Positions 17,309-25,144 of a DNA stretch of 64,000 nucleotides are shown here, in pieces. A program made the position numbers and the translations under genes. The stretch's first letter is position 1; each line of letters opens with the position of its first letter. The notes beneath the pieces were generated by a model. It was not told the origin of the DNA, searched no databases, and was given only the letters and a program-made list of their open reading frames with translations. Source of the DNA: Labilithrix sp. (lineage in GTDB: Bacteria; Myxococcota_A; Polyangia; Polyangiales; Polyangiaceae); contig JAHBWC010000003.1 in NCBI GenBank assembly GCA_019637225.1, positions 1 to 64,000 of the forward strand, written 5' to 3'.

Positions 17309-18276
17309 TCCAAGCGCTCGTGCGACGTGCCGTCGTTCTCGCCCTCGCGATCGCCTCGTGCGTGCCGTCCGGAGAGGAGGCCGATCCGCGTGGCGCGCTC
17401 GGGCTGGCGACGGTGCCCTCGCCGATCGCGCGCGGCGAGTCCTTCGTGACGAAGGACGGCTGGACCGTGCACGTGGAGGAGCTGGTCGTCCTCGCAGCCA
17501 TCTCAGGCAACGCGCTCGACCCCGCGAGCGAAGACGTCCTCTTCCCCACCGCTCGAGCGTCTTCCCGCCAGGGCCCGTACCTCTTCAAGGCGTCCCGGCC
17601 CGAGACCTTCGTCGCGCCCGGCCTGCCCGTCGGCGCTGGAGGCGTCTGGCTTCCGTACCACTGGCTCGTGCTCGGCCCCAGTCGGAGGACGAACGAGCCA
17701 GACGAGATGGAGACGCGGAACGTCGAGCCGGCCCTCGTCGCCCGCTTTCATCTTCCCTCGGAGTCCTTCGAGCCCACGCTGTCCACCACATGGACGGCGG
17801 CGCTCGGCCCGTCGATCCTTCTCATCGCGCGCGGCGAGAAGGGCGGTCGCGTCGTGCGGATCGATTTCGCCTTCAGGGGCGCGGTCCGGCCCTTCAACGA
17901 GATCCCGCTCGAGATCCGCGCGAACACGGTGAACCAGGCGCCGCTGGCGGTGGCGGCCGAGAGCCTCTTCTCGGGACCGACGGGGTACGAGCTCCGCTGC
18001 GAAGTCGACGATGCGGGCGTCCTGAAGCCACGCAGCCCGACGCTGTCGTCCACGTCCGAGCTCGTGTTCGACGACCTCGCGAGCGCGGACGCGGACGGAG
18101 ACGGCAAGCTCTCCGCGGCGGAGCTTCGTCGTCCGCTCATTCCACCGCGGTGCGAGTGCTGCTCCTCCGTGGACGACGAGTCGGTGCGCAACTTCACGTC
18201 CTCGATGGCGGCGTTGCTCGAAGCGCGGAGCGGCGAGCTCCTCCTGCAGGGTCGCGAGCCGTCGGGCGGTCCGTGA
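17305..18276 (+). CDS. Lipoprotein with EF-hand-type calcium loop, coupled to the TonB receptor (323 aa)
   Basis: ATG 17305 overlaps the receptor stop (ATGA). The signal peptide (MIQALVRRAVVLALAIAS) ends at lipidated Cys19. Most of the protein is a beta-rich domain with no family I can name. Residues 262-273 form a canonical EF-hand/dockerin loop (DADGDGKLSAAE, ligands Asp262, Asp264, Asp266, Glu273), followed by a CECC cluster near residue 290 that could bind metal or form disulfides. The partnership with a TonB receptor suggests an outer-membrane ligand-binding lipoprotein, in the way SusD or other surface lipoproteins serve their receptors, although no SusD features are seen. That role is inference from operon structure only. 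Confidence 0.78.
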   Translation: MIQALVRRAVVLALAIASCVPSGEEADPRGALGLATVPSPIARGESFVTKDGWTVHVEELVVLAAISGNALDPASEDVLFPTARASSRQGPYLFKASRPETFVAPGLPVGAGGVWLPYHWLVLGPSRRTNEPDEMETRNVEPALVARFHLPSESFEPTLSTTWTAALGPSILLIARGEKGGRVVRIDFAFRGAVRPFNEIPLEIRANTVNQAPLAVAAESLFSGPTGYELRCEVDDAGVLKPRSPTLSSTSELVFDDLASADADGDGKLSAAELRRPLIPPRCECCSSVDDESVRNFTSSMAALLEARSGELLLQGREPSGGP

Positions 18277-18284
18277 GGTGTGAG

Positions 18285-18410
18285 TCAGTGTGTCGCGATC
18301 GGCGTCCGCTTCGGGGCGCCGAGCAGGCGCAGGGCCTTGCACGCCTCTGCACTCGAGAGGTCGCCCGAGCGCAAGGCCTCGCGCAAGGAGGATGAGGCGG
18401 CGCTCGCCAC
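18285..18410 (-). CDS. Possible small ORF (41 aa) downstream of the alpha/beta hydrolase
   Basis: From GTG 18410 a 41-codon frame with consistently G/C third positions encodes an amphipathic helix-like peptide (SSSLREALRSGDLSSAEACK, ending TPIATH). It begins 25 bp after the hydrolase stop codon on the same strand. No good ribosome-binding site is visible, and it could be a chance open frame or the tail of an older, frameshifted gene. Without it, 18277-18435 is empty. Confidence 0.22.
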   Translation of the reverse strand: MASAASSSLREALRSGDLSSAEACKALRLLGAPKRTPIATH

Positions 18411-18435
18411 GCTTCGCGTCGCCGGGCCGCCTTCG

Positions 18436-19383
18436 TCAGGCGCCCTTCGTGACGAAGTCGAGGAGCAGCTCGTTGACCCGCTCGGGGGCGGCGTTCTGGA
18501 CCCAGTGCGTCGCGTCCGGGATGTGGATGACCCGCGCGTGGGGGACGAGGCGCTTCGGAGGTTCTGCCATCTCGCTCCCGAGCGCGCGATCCTGGTCGCC
18601 CCAGATGACGAGGACGGCCTGCTCGATCGTGCGCATCTTCGGGACGCGCCCCGTGAACACGCGCCGCATGCTCGCGCGGTAGTAGGCGATCGCCGCCGGG
18701 ACGACGCCGGGGACGCGCAGCGCGTCGATGTAGCGCTCGATCTCGTCGTTGGTGAAACCGTCTTCACGAAACATCGTGCGGATCATCGCGAAGTCGTTCC
18801 TCGCGATGAGTCGCTCGGGGAGCAGCGGCAGCTGGAAGAAGAAGATGTACCAGCTCCGCCTCAGCTGGGCCGGGCGCCGGAGGCCGCGCATCATCGCGAC
18901 GGGGTGGGGCACGTTGAGGATCGCGAGCCGCTCGAGCATCTCGGGGTACTCGTTCGCGAATGCCCAGGCCACCATCGCGCCCCAGTCGTGCCCGACGACG
19001 ATCGCCTTCTTGCGACCGAGCGCGCGGATGAGGCCGGCGACGTCGCCGGCGAGGTTCTCGACCTCGTAGGCGGACGTGCTTCGCGGCTTGTCCGACTCGT
19101 TGTAGCCGCGCATGTCGGGCGCGACCGCCCAGATTCCGGCCTTGGCCATCGCCGCGAGCTGATGACGCCAGGACCACCAGAGCTCGGGGAAGCCGTGGAG
19201 GAAGACGACGAGCGGCACGTCCGCGGGGACCTCGGCCTCCATTCCTTCGGGACGCGCCTCGGCGACGTGGAGGCGGACCTGGCCGACGTCGACGGCGTGA
19301 TGCAGAAACCCGTCCGCTCGACGTTCGAGGTTGGTCGAGCGGGGACCGCGGGCGGAGGCACCATTGTTCGACGGCTGGGTCAT
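18436..19383 (-). CDS. Alpha/beta hydrolase, epoxide-hydrolase-like (315 aa)
   Basis: Cytoplasmic alpha/beta hydrolase with an Asp nucleophile. The oxyanion motif is HGFPELWWSWR (residues 63-73), with Trp following. The nucleophile elbow is GHDWGAM with Asp133, the acid lies in WGDQDRAL (Asp263 or Asp265), and the base is His293 in PDATHWVQ. The combination HGFPE/GHDWG is characteristic of soluble epoxide hydrolases and close relatives (haloalkane dehalogenases). Tyr234-Tyr235 in the cap region fit the lid tyrosines that activate the epoxide. At 315 aa the length is right. It would open an epoxide or related electrophile to a diol. It stands 51 bp upstream of nothing coding on its strand, and the HEAT-repeat gene ends just before its start. 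Confidence 0.88.
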   Translation of the reverse strand: MTQPSNNGASARGPRSTNLERRADGFLHHAVDVGQVRLHVAEARPEGMEAEVPADVPLVVFLHGFPELWWSWRHQLAAMAKAGIWAVAPDMRGYNESDKPRSTSAYEVENLAGDVAGLIRALGRKKAIVVGHDWGAMVAWAFANEYPEMLERLAILNVPHPVAMMRGLRRPAQLRRSWYIFFFQLPLLPERLIARNDFAMIRTMFREDGFTNDEIERYIDALRVPGVVPAAIAYYRASMRRVFTGRVPKMRTIEQAVLVIWGDQDRALGSEMAEPPKRLVPHARVIHIPDATHWVQNAAPERVNELLLDFVTKGA

Positions 19384-19434
19384 GGCACCTCTCGTTCTAG
19401 CGGACTCCGCGGCGACGGGCGGAGGATCGTTCCG

Positions 19435-21888
19435 TCATCCCTCGATGCGGCGAGCGACGACAGCGCTGATCTCGGTGGTCACAGGCTCGATCGGCGGCGG
19501 CAGCGCGCCGAGCGAGGTGAGCGATCTCTCCGCGCGCGACCGGAGGAAGCTCCGCGGATCGCCGAGCATCGCCATCAGCTCGGGGACGAAGCGCTCGTCG
19601 TCCGGCGCGTTCTCGGCGATGACCGCGCGGAGCTGGTGGTTGTTCGAGCGGAGACCGTCGATGAGGACGTCGTTGCTCTCCGCGCGGTTCAGCTTCGCGA
19701 GCGCCCGCACGAAAGCCACGAGATGCGGCGGCGCGTCGTCGTACTCGTACGTCGACGTCGGCGGCTCGGCGAAGAGGCGCGCGGTGGCCTCCGCGAGAGG
19801 GCGGACCGAGCGCTCGTCGCCGATCGCGGCGAGGCGCGTGGCGACGTTGTGCCGGAAGATCCCGAGCGGGTCGCGCACGGCTTCGAGGAGCGCGTCGAGG
19901 CCCCCGGCGCGCTCGAGCTCCGGGAGCGCGAACGCGAAGTACGGCCGGACGCGCGGCACCGGGAGGCTCCACGCGGCGAACGCGGAGTCGGCGGCGCGTC
20001 GCACGCGGTGATCGTCGCGTGTCACGAGATGGCGGATCGCGGCGTGCCCGAGGAAGAGCACGCCGCCCTCGATCCGGGCGCTCTTCTCCGTCTTCGCGAT
20101 GCCGGCGAGCTCCTCGAGCGCGCGGAGGCCCCACGCCCGCCGGCGCGAGGTCTCTTCCTGCCGGAACGCGGGCTCCCACAGCGCGCGATCGATCGCGCGG
20201 CGGAGCTCGGCGGACTTCGGCGCGCTCTTGCCGAAGCGCAGCTTCGCGAGCGCCGCGAAGCGCGTCGCCTCGGCGCCGGGCTCGAGGCCCGTGAGCCGAT
20301 CGAGCAGGGCGGCCGCGCCTTCGCGCGCGCTCGCGTGCGCCTGGCCGATCGCACCGACCGCCCACACGGCCTCGCAGGTGACGGGCTCCTTCGGCGAGAA
20401 GAGCAAGCGCTCGAGGGCGGCGAGCGCGGGGACGTGACGAAGGCGCCCGAGCGCGTGCGCCGCCGCCGGCAGGACGGCGCGGTACTCCTGGCTCGTCGAC
20501 TCGAGGATCGACAGGAGCTTCGGCGCGGACGCCGCGTCGTCGAGCTCTCCGAGCGCGTGGACGAGCTCGCGCACGAGCCCGCCACGCTCGAGCCCCTCGC
20601 GCCAGCCCGTGAGGGGATTGTCGTCGAGCAGCTTGCGAAGCGCGGGCAGGGCCTCCTCCGCGCGCACCGCGACGAGCGTGCGCACGACGGCGGCCTCGTA
20701 GAGGCGTACGCGGCTCGGTGCGCCGCCGAGCAGGCCGACGAGGTGGGGGACGATGCTTCGATCGCGGAGGGCGGCGAGCATGTCGACCGCCGCGGCGTCC
20801 CCCGTGAGCGCGCGGCCGAGCAGCTCGGGCGCGACGCGCTTGTCGCCGAGCTCCGCGAGCGCGAGGAGCGTCTCTTCGCGTTCGTGCAGCGCAGCGAACG
20901 ACTCGGCGTTGGGCGGCAGCTCGTCGAACCTCGCGACGATCCGGCGTGTCGTCTCGAGGGCGTCGCCCGCAGGCGATCCGGCGTGGCGCTTCGTCGGGCG
21001 GATGGCGCGGAGCGCGAGCTCGCGGCGCCGCGCGAGCTCGCGGGCGCCCGCCGAACGCTTTCCTTCGCCGAGGGCGAGGGCGAGGAGCGCCGTCGCGTCA
21101 CGCACGACGGCGTCGGACGACGCCGCATGGGCCGCGAGCCGGCTCGCGACGTCGGCTCCGCCGTCGCGGAAGAACGTCTCGACCACCGCGCCGAGCACGA
21201 GCGGTGTGGTTCGCTCCTCCCTCTTCTTGCGCCGCGCGGTCGCCGCCGGGTACTCGGGCGGGGGCTCGTCGAGCGGCTTCACGGCGAGGACGCGCATCGC
21301 CGCCTTCAGCTGCGCGTCCGTCCCGGAGACCACGAGCGCGAGCGAGCGCGCCCGCTCGAGGAGCGTCCGCACGCTCTCTTCCTCGGCGAGCCCGAACGGC
21401 GGCAGCTCGGGCTCCACGCCGGAGGCGAGCAGGCTGCAGATGACGGCGAGCTCAGCCGCACCACGGCAGAGGAGCCGCGGCGTGAGTCGTCGCGGCTCGA
21501 TCGCAGCGATCACGCCGTGCGCAGGCTCTTCCGCGAGGAAATAGACGACGATCTCTCCGGCGGGCGTCTCTCCGATCGGCACGGCCCCGGCGAAGAGCGC
21601 GATCAGGCGCGCGAGCGCGGGGCCGCCGCGCCGCGCCGCGGCGAGGAGCGACGACAACCGCGGGAGGGACGGGAGCGCGACGAAGTCGGCGATCGTTCCG
21701 CCGTCTACGGCGGTCATGAAGCGCGCCAGATCGAGCGGCAGCGCCACGCCGAGATCGAGCCCACGGGCTCGCGCGCCCTTCGCCTTGGGGTGACGAATCA
21801 CACCCGGGCGCGAAAGGAAGCGCGCGAAGCCGCGATCGAGGAACCGCTCCGGCGCCGCGGCCGCTCGAAGCATCCATCTCGAGGACAC
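19435..21888 (-). CDS. HEAT-repeat protein (817 aa)
   Basis: From about residue 240 to the end the protein is a solenoid of roughly 30-40-residue helical repeats of HEAT type. Examples are APELLGRALTGDAAAVDMLAALRD, VPHLVGLLGGAPS, EALPALRKLLDDN, APKLLSILEST and HVPALAALERLLFSP. They contain the usual Leu/Ala heptads and Asp/Arg at turns. The N-terminal 200 residues form a separate globular domain rich in Leu and Ala (LSSLLAAARRGGPALARLIALFAG) that I do not recognise. HEAT solenoids bind proteins or act as phycobilin-lyase-like or scaffolding subunits. No catalytic site is seen and no signal peptide is present. ATG at 21888 is the first Met of the frame, and Met6 is also possible. Confidence 0.78.
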   Translation of the reverse strand: MSSRWMLRAAAAPERFLDRGFARFLSRPGVIRHPKAKGARARGLDLGVALPLDLARFMTAVDGGTIADFVALPSLPRLSSLLAAARRGGPALARLIALFAGAVPIGETPAGEIVVYFLAEEPAHGVIAAIEPRRLTPRLLCRGAAELAVICSLLASGVEPELPPFGLAEEESVRTLLERARSLALVVSGTDAQLKAAMRVLAVKPLDEPPPEYPAATARRKKREERTTPLVLGAVVETFFRDGGADVASRLAAHAASSDAVVRDATALLALALGEGKRSAGARELARRRELALRAIRPTKRHAGSPAGDALETTRRIVARFDELPPNAESFAALHEREETLLALAELGDKRVAPELLGRALTGDAAAVDMLAALRDRSIVPHLVGLLGGAPSRVRLYEAAVVRTLVAVRAEEALPALRKLLDDNPLTGWREGLERGGLVRELVHALGELDDAASAPKLLSILESTSQEYRAVLPAAAHALGRLRHVPALAALERLLFSPKEPVTCEAVWAVGAIGQAHASAREGAAALLDRLTGLEPGAEATRFAALAKLRFGKSAPKSAELRRAIDRALWEPAFRQEETSRRRAWGLRALEELAGIAKTEKSARIEGGVLFLGHAAIRHLVTRDDHRVRRAADSAFAAWSLPVPRVRPYFAFALPELERAGGLDALLEAVRDPLGIFRHNVATRLAAIGDERSVRPLAEATARLFAEPPTSTYEYDDAPPHLVAFVRALAKLNRAESNDVLIDGLRSNNHQLRAVIAENAPDDERFVPELMAMLGDPRSFLRSRAERSLTSLGALPPPIEPVTTEISAVVARRIEG

Positions 21889-22030
21889 GAGGCCAAGGAG
21901 GATTCACGCGAAGTCGCGATCGGTCAAGCCCTGGTCTCGGCACGACGCAGTGCGGCTCGACCTCGGGCCCTCGCTTGTCCGACACCATCCCTCTTCGACG
22001 CAGACCACGCGCGCTGCGGTCGGACGACGC

Positions 22031-22633
22031 TCAGGTCACCATCGCGGCCGGGAGATGGGCGGTCTCGTTGTAGGAGACGACGCGCACCGCGCCGGTGTCG
22101 CGGACGAGGATTCGCGTCAGGCTGCAGTGGTTGCTGTTCATGCGTGTCCAGCGGGCGACCGGCACGTCGATCGCGCGGCACACGAGGTAGCGGATCAGGT
22201 TGCCGTGGCACACGACGATCTCGAGACGGTCCCCGCGGCTCGTCCGGAAGAGGCGCGTGAACGCGGCGTCCGCGCGCGCCCGATCCTCCAGGCGTTCGCT
22301 CGGCGGCACCTCGTAGCCCTTCACCTTCGAGTAGATTCCTTCGCGGAGGACTCCGATCGCTCGGACCTTCGAGCGCGTCACGTTGCTGGCGATGATGCTC
22401 GCGGTCTCTCTCGCGCGCGGCAGCGTGCTCGACCAGAGCGCGTCGACGCGCTGGCCGGCGAGCTGCTCGAAGATCCAGCGGCCGGTGACCTGCGCCTGCT
22501 CGCGTCCGAGCTCCGTGAGCCGGCCGCCGTCCTCGAGGCCGTACTGGCCGTGCCGCACGAGGAGCAAGGTTCGGGTGCCCAACGCGATCGACTCTACGTG
22601 AGGCGCGGGGCGATGAGGAGGGCGATCGGCCAC
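22031..22633 (-). CDS. Histidine phosphatase (phosphoglycerate-mutase superfamily, 200 aa)
   Basis: The RHG active-site motif is LLVRHGQYG around residues 25-33, where the His is the phosphorylated nucleophile. It is followed by LTELGREQA, STLPRARETA (second Arg) and EIVVCHGNLIRYL, which supplies the second catalytic His. The spacing and the closing YNETAHL resemble PGAM5-like serine/threonine phosphatases and other branch-1 histidine phosphatases. It lacks the long inserts of glycolytic PGAM. No signal peptide is convincing. It starts 12 bp after the stop of the hydrolase-cupin fusion gene on the same strand, so these may be one operon with the Kef-type antiporter. Confidence 0.85.
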   Translation of the reverse strand: MADRPPHRPAPHVESIALGTRTLLLVRHGQYGLEDGGRLTELGREQAQVTGRWIFEQLAGQRVDALWSSTLPRARETASIIASNVTRSKVRAIGVLREGIYSKVKGYEVPPSERLEDRARADAAFTRLFRTSRGDRLEIVVCHGNLIRYLVCRAIDVPVARWTRMNSNHCSLTRILVRDTGAVRVVSYNETAHLPAAMVT

Positions 22634-22645
22634 CGGCGCTCGAGC

Positions 22646-25144
22646 TCACGCGAGGCGCTCGCGGTACGCGGGCGGGGCGACGGCGCGGTAGATCCGCTCC
22701 ACGACGGCGATCGCCGCGTCGCGTCCGAGCGCGATCGACGCGCGATCGGCGCCGGAGCGGAGGCCGAGCCGGACCGGGCCGCTCCCTCGGTCGTCGACGA
22801 AGAACCCTCCGTAGGTCTCGACGTAGCCGAGCCGCAGGCCGTGGAGGCCGATCCGGAAGAGCGTCCGCGCGAGCCAGTACCGCGGGACCTCGGAGGTCGC
22901 CGGCCCGATCGTGATCGCCACGGTCGCCGTCCCGCGCTCCTCGATGCGGACGCCCGAGACGTCGAGCGGGAGCCCGCCGCCCTCTCCGTCCTCGTACGGG
23001 GCGAAGGGCGCCGCCGGCGCGGCGCTCCACGAGGGCGGCGCGGGATCGGGATCGTCCGCGTCCGACGCGAGGACGAGCGCCCGGACGATTCCGCCTGCGT
23101 CGAGCGCCGCGCCCGCAGCGATGCGATAGAGGTCCGAGGGCGCGTGGCCGATCGCCGGCAGCGCCTCGAGGACGACGACCCAGCCGCCGCGCGGCGGCGC
23201 GATCGCGCTCGGGCGCTCCACGAGCGTGAGCGTCGTTCGACCGATGGTCGCGAGCATACGAGGCTCGCCCGAGAGCGACGCGAGCACCATGGGCGGAGGC
23301 GGATCGCGATACGCCTTCACGTCCCGCTCGCGCCCCGAGGGGACCGGCACGGGACACCACGTCGACGGCGTGGGTCGATCGGCGGCGTAGACGATCGCGA
23401 GGCCGGCGCGTCGCGTTCCGGGAGGGAAAGCGAACGGCTCGTAGGGAGGACGGAGACGCCCCGGCCAGTGGAGCCATCCCTCGGGGTGGAGCACGAGATC
23501 GCCCACGCGGTGGTCGTAGCGGCCGACGTCGTCGCCGGTCTCGGGCGCGGTGAGGAACGTGCGCATCGGCACGCGGTCCACGACGTCGTCGCCGGTCGGG
23601 AGCGCGATCGCGTACTCGTCCGACACGTTGACGTGGCCGAAGTACAGCGGCTCCGAGGCGGTCGTGAGCTCGAGTCGAGCGCCGCCGACGCTCGCGCAGA
23701 CGACGAGGTGGTGCTCGAAGCGCTCGGGGCGCGCGGCCAGCTCGCGGAGGTTCGCGCGTTCGATCCCGGCGGCGAGGCCTCTGCGCGCCTTGGGATCGGG
23801 GAGCTCCCAGCCGCGCGCCGTCTCGTGGCGCTCTGCCCCGTCCGCCGGAGCCGCGCGCCGCGCCGGGCGCGCGCGCTCGAGCCTCTCGCGGATCCACGGC
23901 ACGACGACGTCCATCAGGCGATCGACGTCCGAGTCCTTCGCGCCGGGCTCGGCCTCGAAGTAGTGGCGCGCCTCGAGCGTGATCGCGCGCCGGTCGGGCG
24001 AGGCGATCGCGCGCTCGATCGCCGCGGCGTCGCCGGGGAGGATCTCGCGATCCTTGCTCGGCGTGACGAGCAGCGTGGGCTCCGTGATCCTCGCGACGTT
24101 CGCGACGAGATCGGCACGCGACGACAGCCCCGACCACGTCGAGAGCCACGCGCGCGGCGTGCACGTCCGCCCGAGCCCGAGCGCGGCGTAGTCGAGCAGA
24201 TCGGGCCGCTCGGTCAGGAGCGAGCCGTAGTCGCGCCCCGACGGATCGATCCGTCGGTCGATCGCCGCGGGGTTGGCCATCGTCCGGTAGACGACCATGA
24301 CGGTCTCGCACACCCGCCGGCGGAGCACGTCGCGGCGCTCCGCCGCCGAGCGGCCGGAGAACTCGGGTGCTCTCGACGCTCGCGCGGCCTCGTCGTGCAC
24401 CGCGATCAGCGCGCGTGCCCGGTCGTCGAGGCGCTTCACGCGCGCCTCCTGCGCCGCGCGGTACCGCGCCAAGAACGCGTCATCGTACTCGCTCCACGCG
24501 GGAGGCTCGCGGAAGCCGTTCCGCTCGTCGTACATGTCGAGCGCCGGATCGCACGAGAGCGGGTCGGACTCGTCGACGACCGACGGGTCGATGGCGCCGA
24601 GGAGCACCTTGCCCTGGCCGCGGTGCGCGGCGACGTAGATCATCGCGTCGGCGGGAGGCATCGCCGCGCGCTCGAAGTGCGTCGGGCTCCCGCCGGGTGA
24701 GCGCTTGGCTCGCTCCGCGGGCGGGAGGCGCGCCTCGGCCTGGTAGTAGGCGACGAGCGAGCCGCCGCCGCAGTTGCCGAGGAGCACGACCTGCTCGACG
24801 CCGCGCTCTTCTCGGAGGTGACGTACGCACGCGGCCACGTCGAGGAGCATCTCCTCGTGCTCGGCGCGCGTGTCGTCGTTGCCGTAGCGCGTGCACGCGG
24901 CGAGCACCGTGAGGCCGGCCTCGAGCAGGCGCGGGATCGTGTAGTGGTGGGTGAAGTCGATGCGCGGGTGGATCACGACGACGCCGACCTTCGGCGCCGG
25001 TCGCCCGCGCGTCGTCCAGTAGACGGCGCGGAGCTGCCGCCGGTCGTGCGCCGAGAGGAGCAGCGACTCGCTCACGGCGTCCGAGGGCGCGTGCCGGAAG
25101 CAGAAGGGCATCCCGTCGCGGTACGTCGTCGAGACGAGGCTCAT
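22646..25144 (-). CDS. Alpha/beta hydrolase-cupin fusion protein (832 aa)
   Basis: Two-domain protein. The N-terminal half (residues 35-420) is an alpha/beta hydrolase with strand VGVVVIHP, the nucleophile elbow LLGNCGGGS (Cys125), a candidate acid in TPSKDRE and a candidate base in EARHYFE. Cys instead of Ser at the elbow is as in dienelactone hydrolase (GYCLGG). The C-terminal half begins around residue 480 and contains a cupin-like beta-barrel. The segment GRYDHRVGDLVLHPEGWLHWPGRL has the His-x-x-x-Glu-Gly spacing of a mononuclear metal site. This suggests cleavage of an oxygenated ring product, in an oxygenase/hydrolase manner, but the substrate is unknown. The start ATG at 25144 overlaps the antiporter stop (ATGA), so translation is coupled. 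Confidence 0.72.
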   Translation of the reverse strand: MSLVSTTYRDGMPFCFRHAPSDAVSESLLLSAHDRRQLRAVYWTTRGRPAPKVGVVVIHPRIDFTHHYTIPRLLEAGLTVLAACTRYGNDDTRAEHEEMLLDVAACVRHLREERGVEQVVLLGNCGGGSLVAYYQAEARLPPAERAKRSPGGSPTHFERAAMPPADAMIYVAAHRGQGKVLLGAIDPSVVDESDPLSCDPALDMYDERNGFREPPAWSEYDDAFLARYRAAQEARVKRLDDRARALIAVHDEAARASRAPEFSGRSAAERRDVLRRRVCETVMVVYRTMANPAAIDRRIDPSGRDYGSLLTERPDLLDYAALGLGRTCTPRAWLSTWSGLSSRADLVANVARITEPTLLVTPSKDREILPGDAAAIERAIASPDRRAITLEARHYFEAEPGAKDSDVDRLMDVVVPWIRERLERARPARRAAPADGAERHETARGWELPDPKARRGLAAGIERANLRELAARPERFEHHLVVCASVGGARLELTTASEPLYFGHVNVSDEYAIALPTGDDVVDRVPMRTFLTAPETGDDVGRYDHRVGDLVLHPEGWLHWPGRLRPPYEPFAFPPGTRRAGLAIVYAADRPTPSTWCPVPVPSGRERDVKAYRDPPPPMVLASLSGEPRMLATIGRTTLTLVERPSAIAPPRGGWVVVLEALPAIGHAPSDLYRIAAGAALDAGGIVRALVLASDADDPDPAPPSWSAAPAAPFAPYEDGEGGGLPLDVSGVRIEERGTATVAITIGPATSEVPRYWLARTLFRIGLHGLRLGYVETYGGFFVDDRGSGPVRLGLRSGADRASIALGRDAAIAVVERIYRAVAPPAYRERLA

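Noticed and set aside
18280-22260. 1326-codon plus-strand frame across the alpha/beta-hydrolase and HEAT-repeat genes
   Set aside because: It spans two well-supported minus-strand genes and has shadow composition, so it is not a real giant protein.
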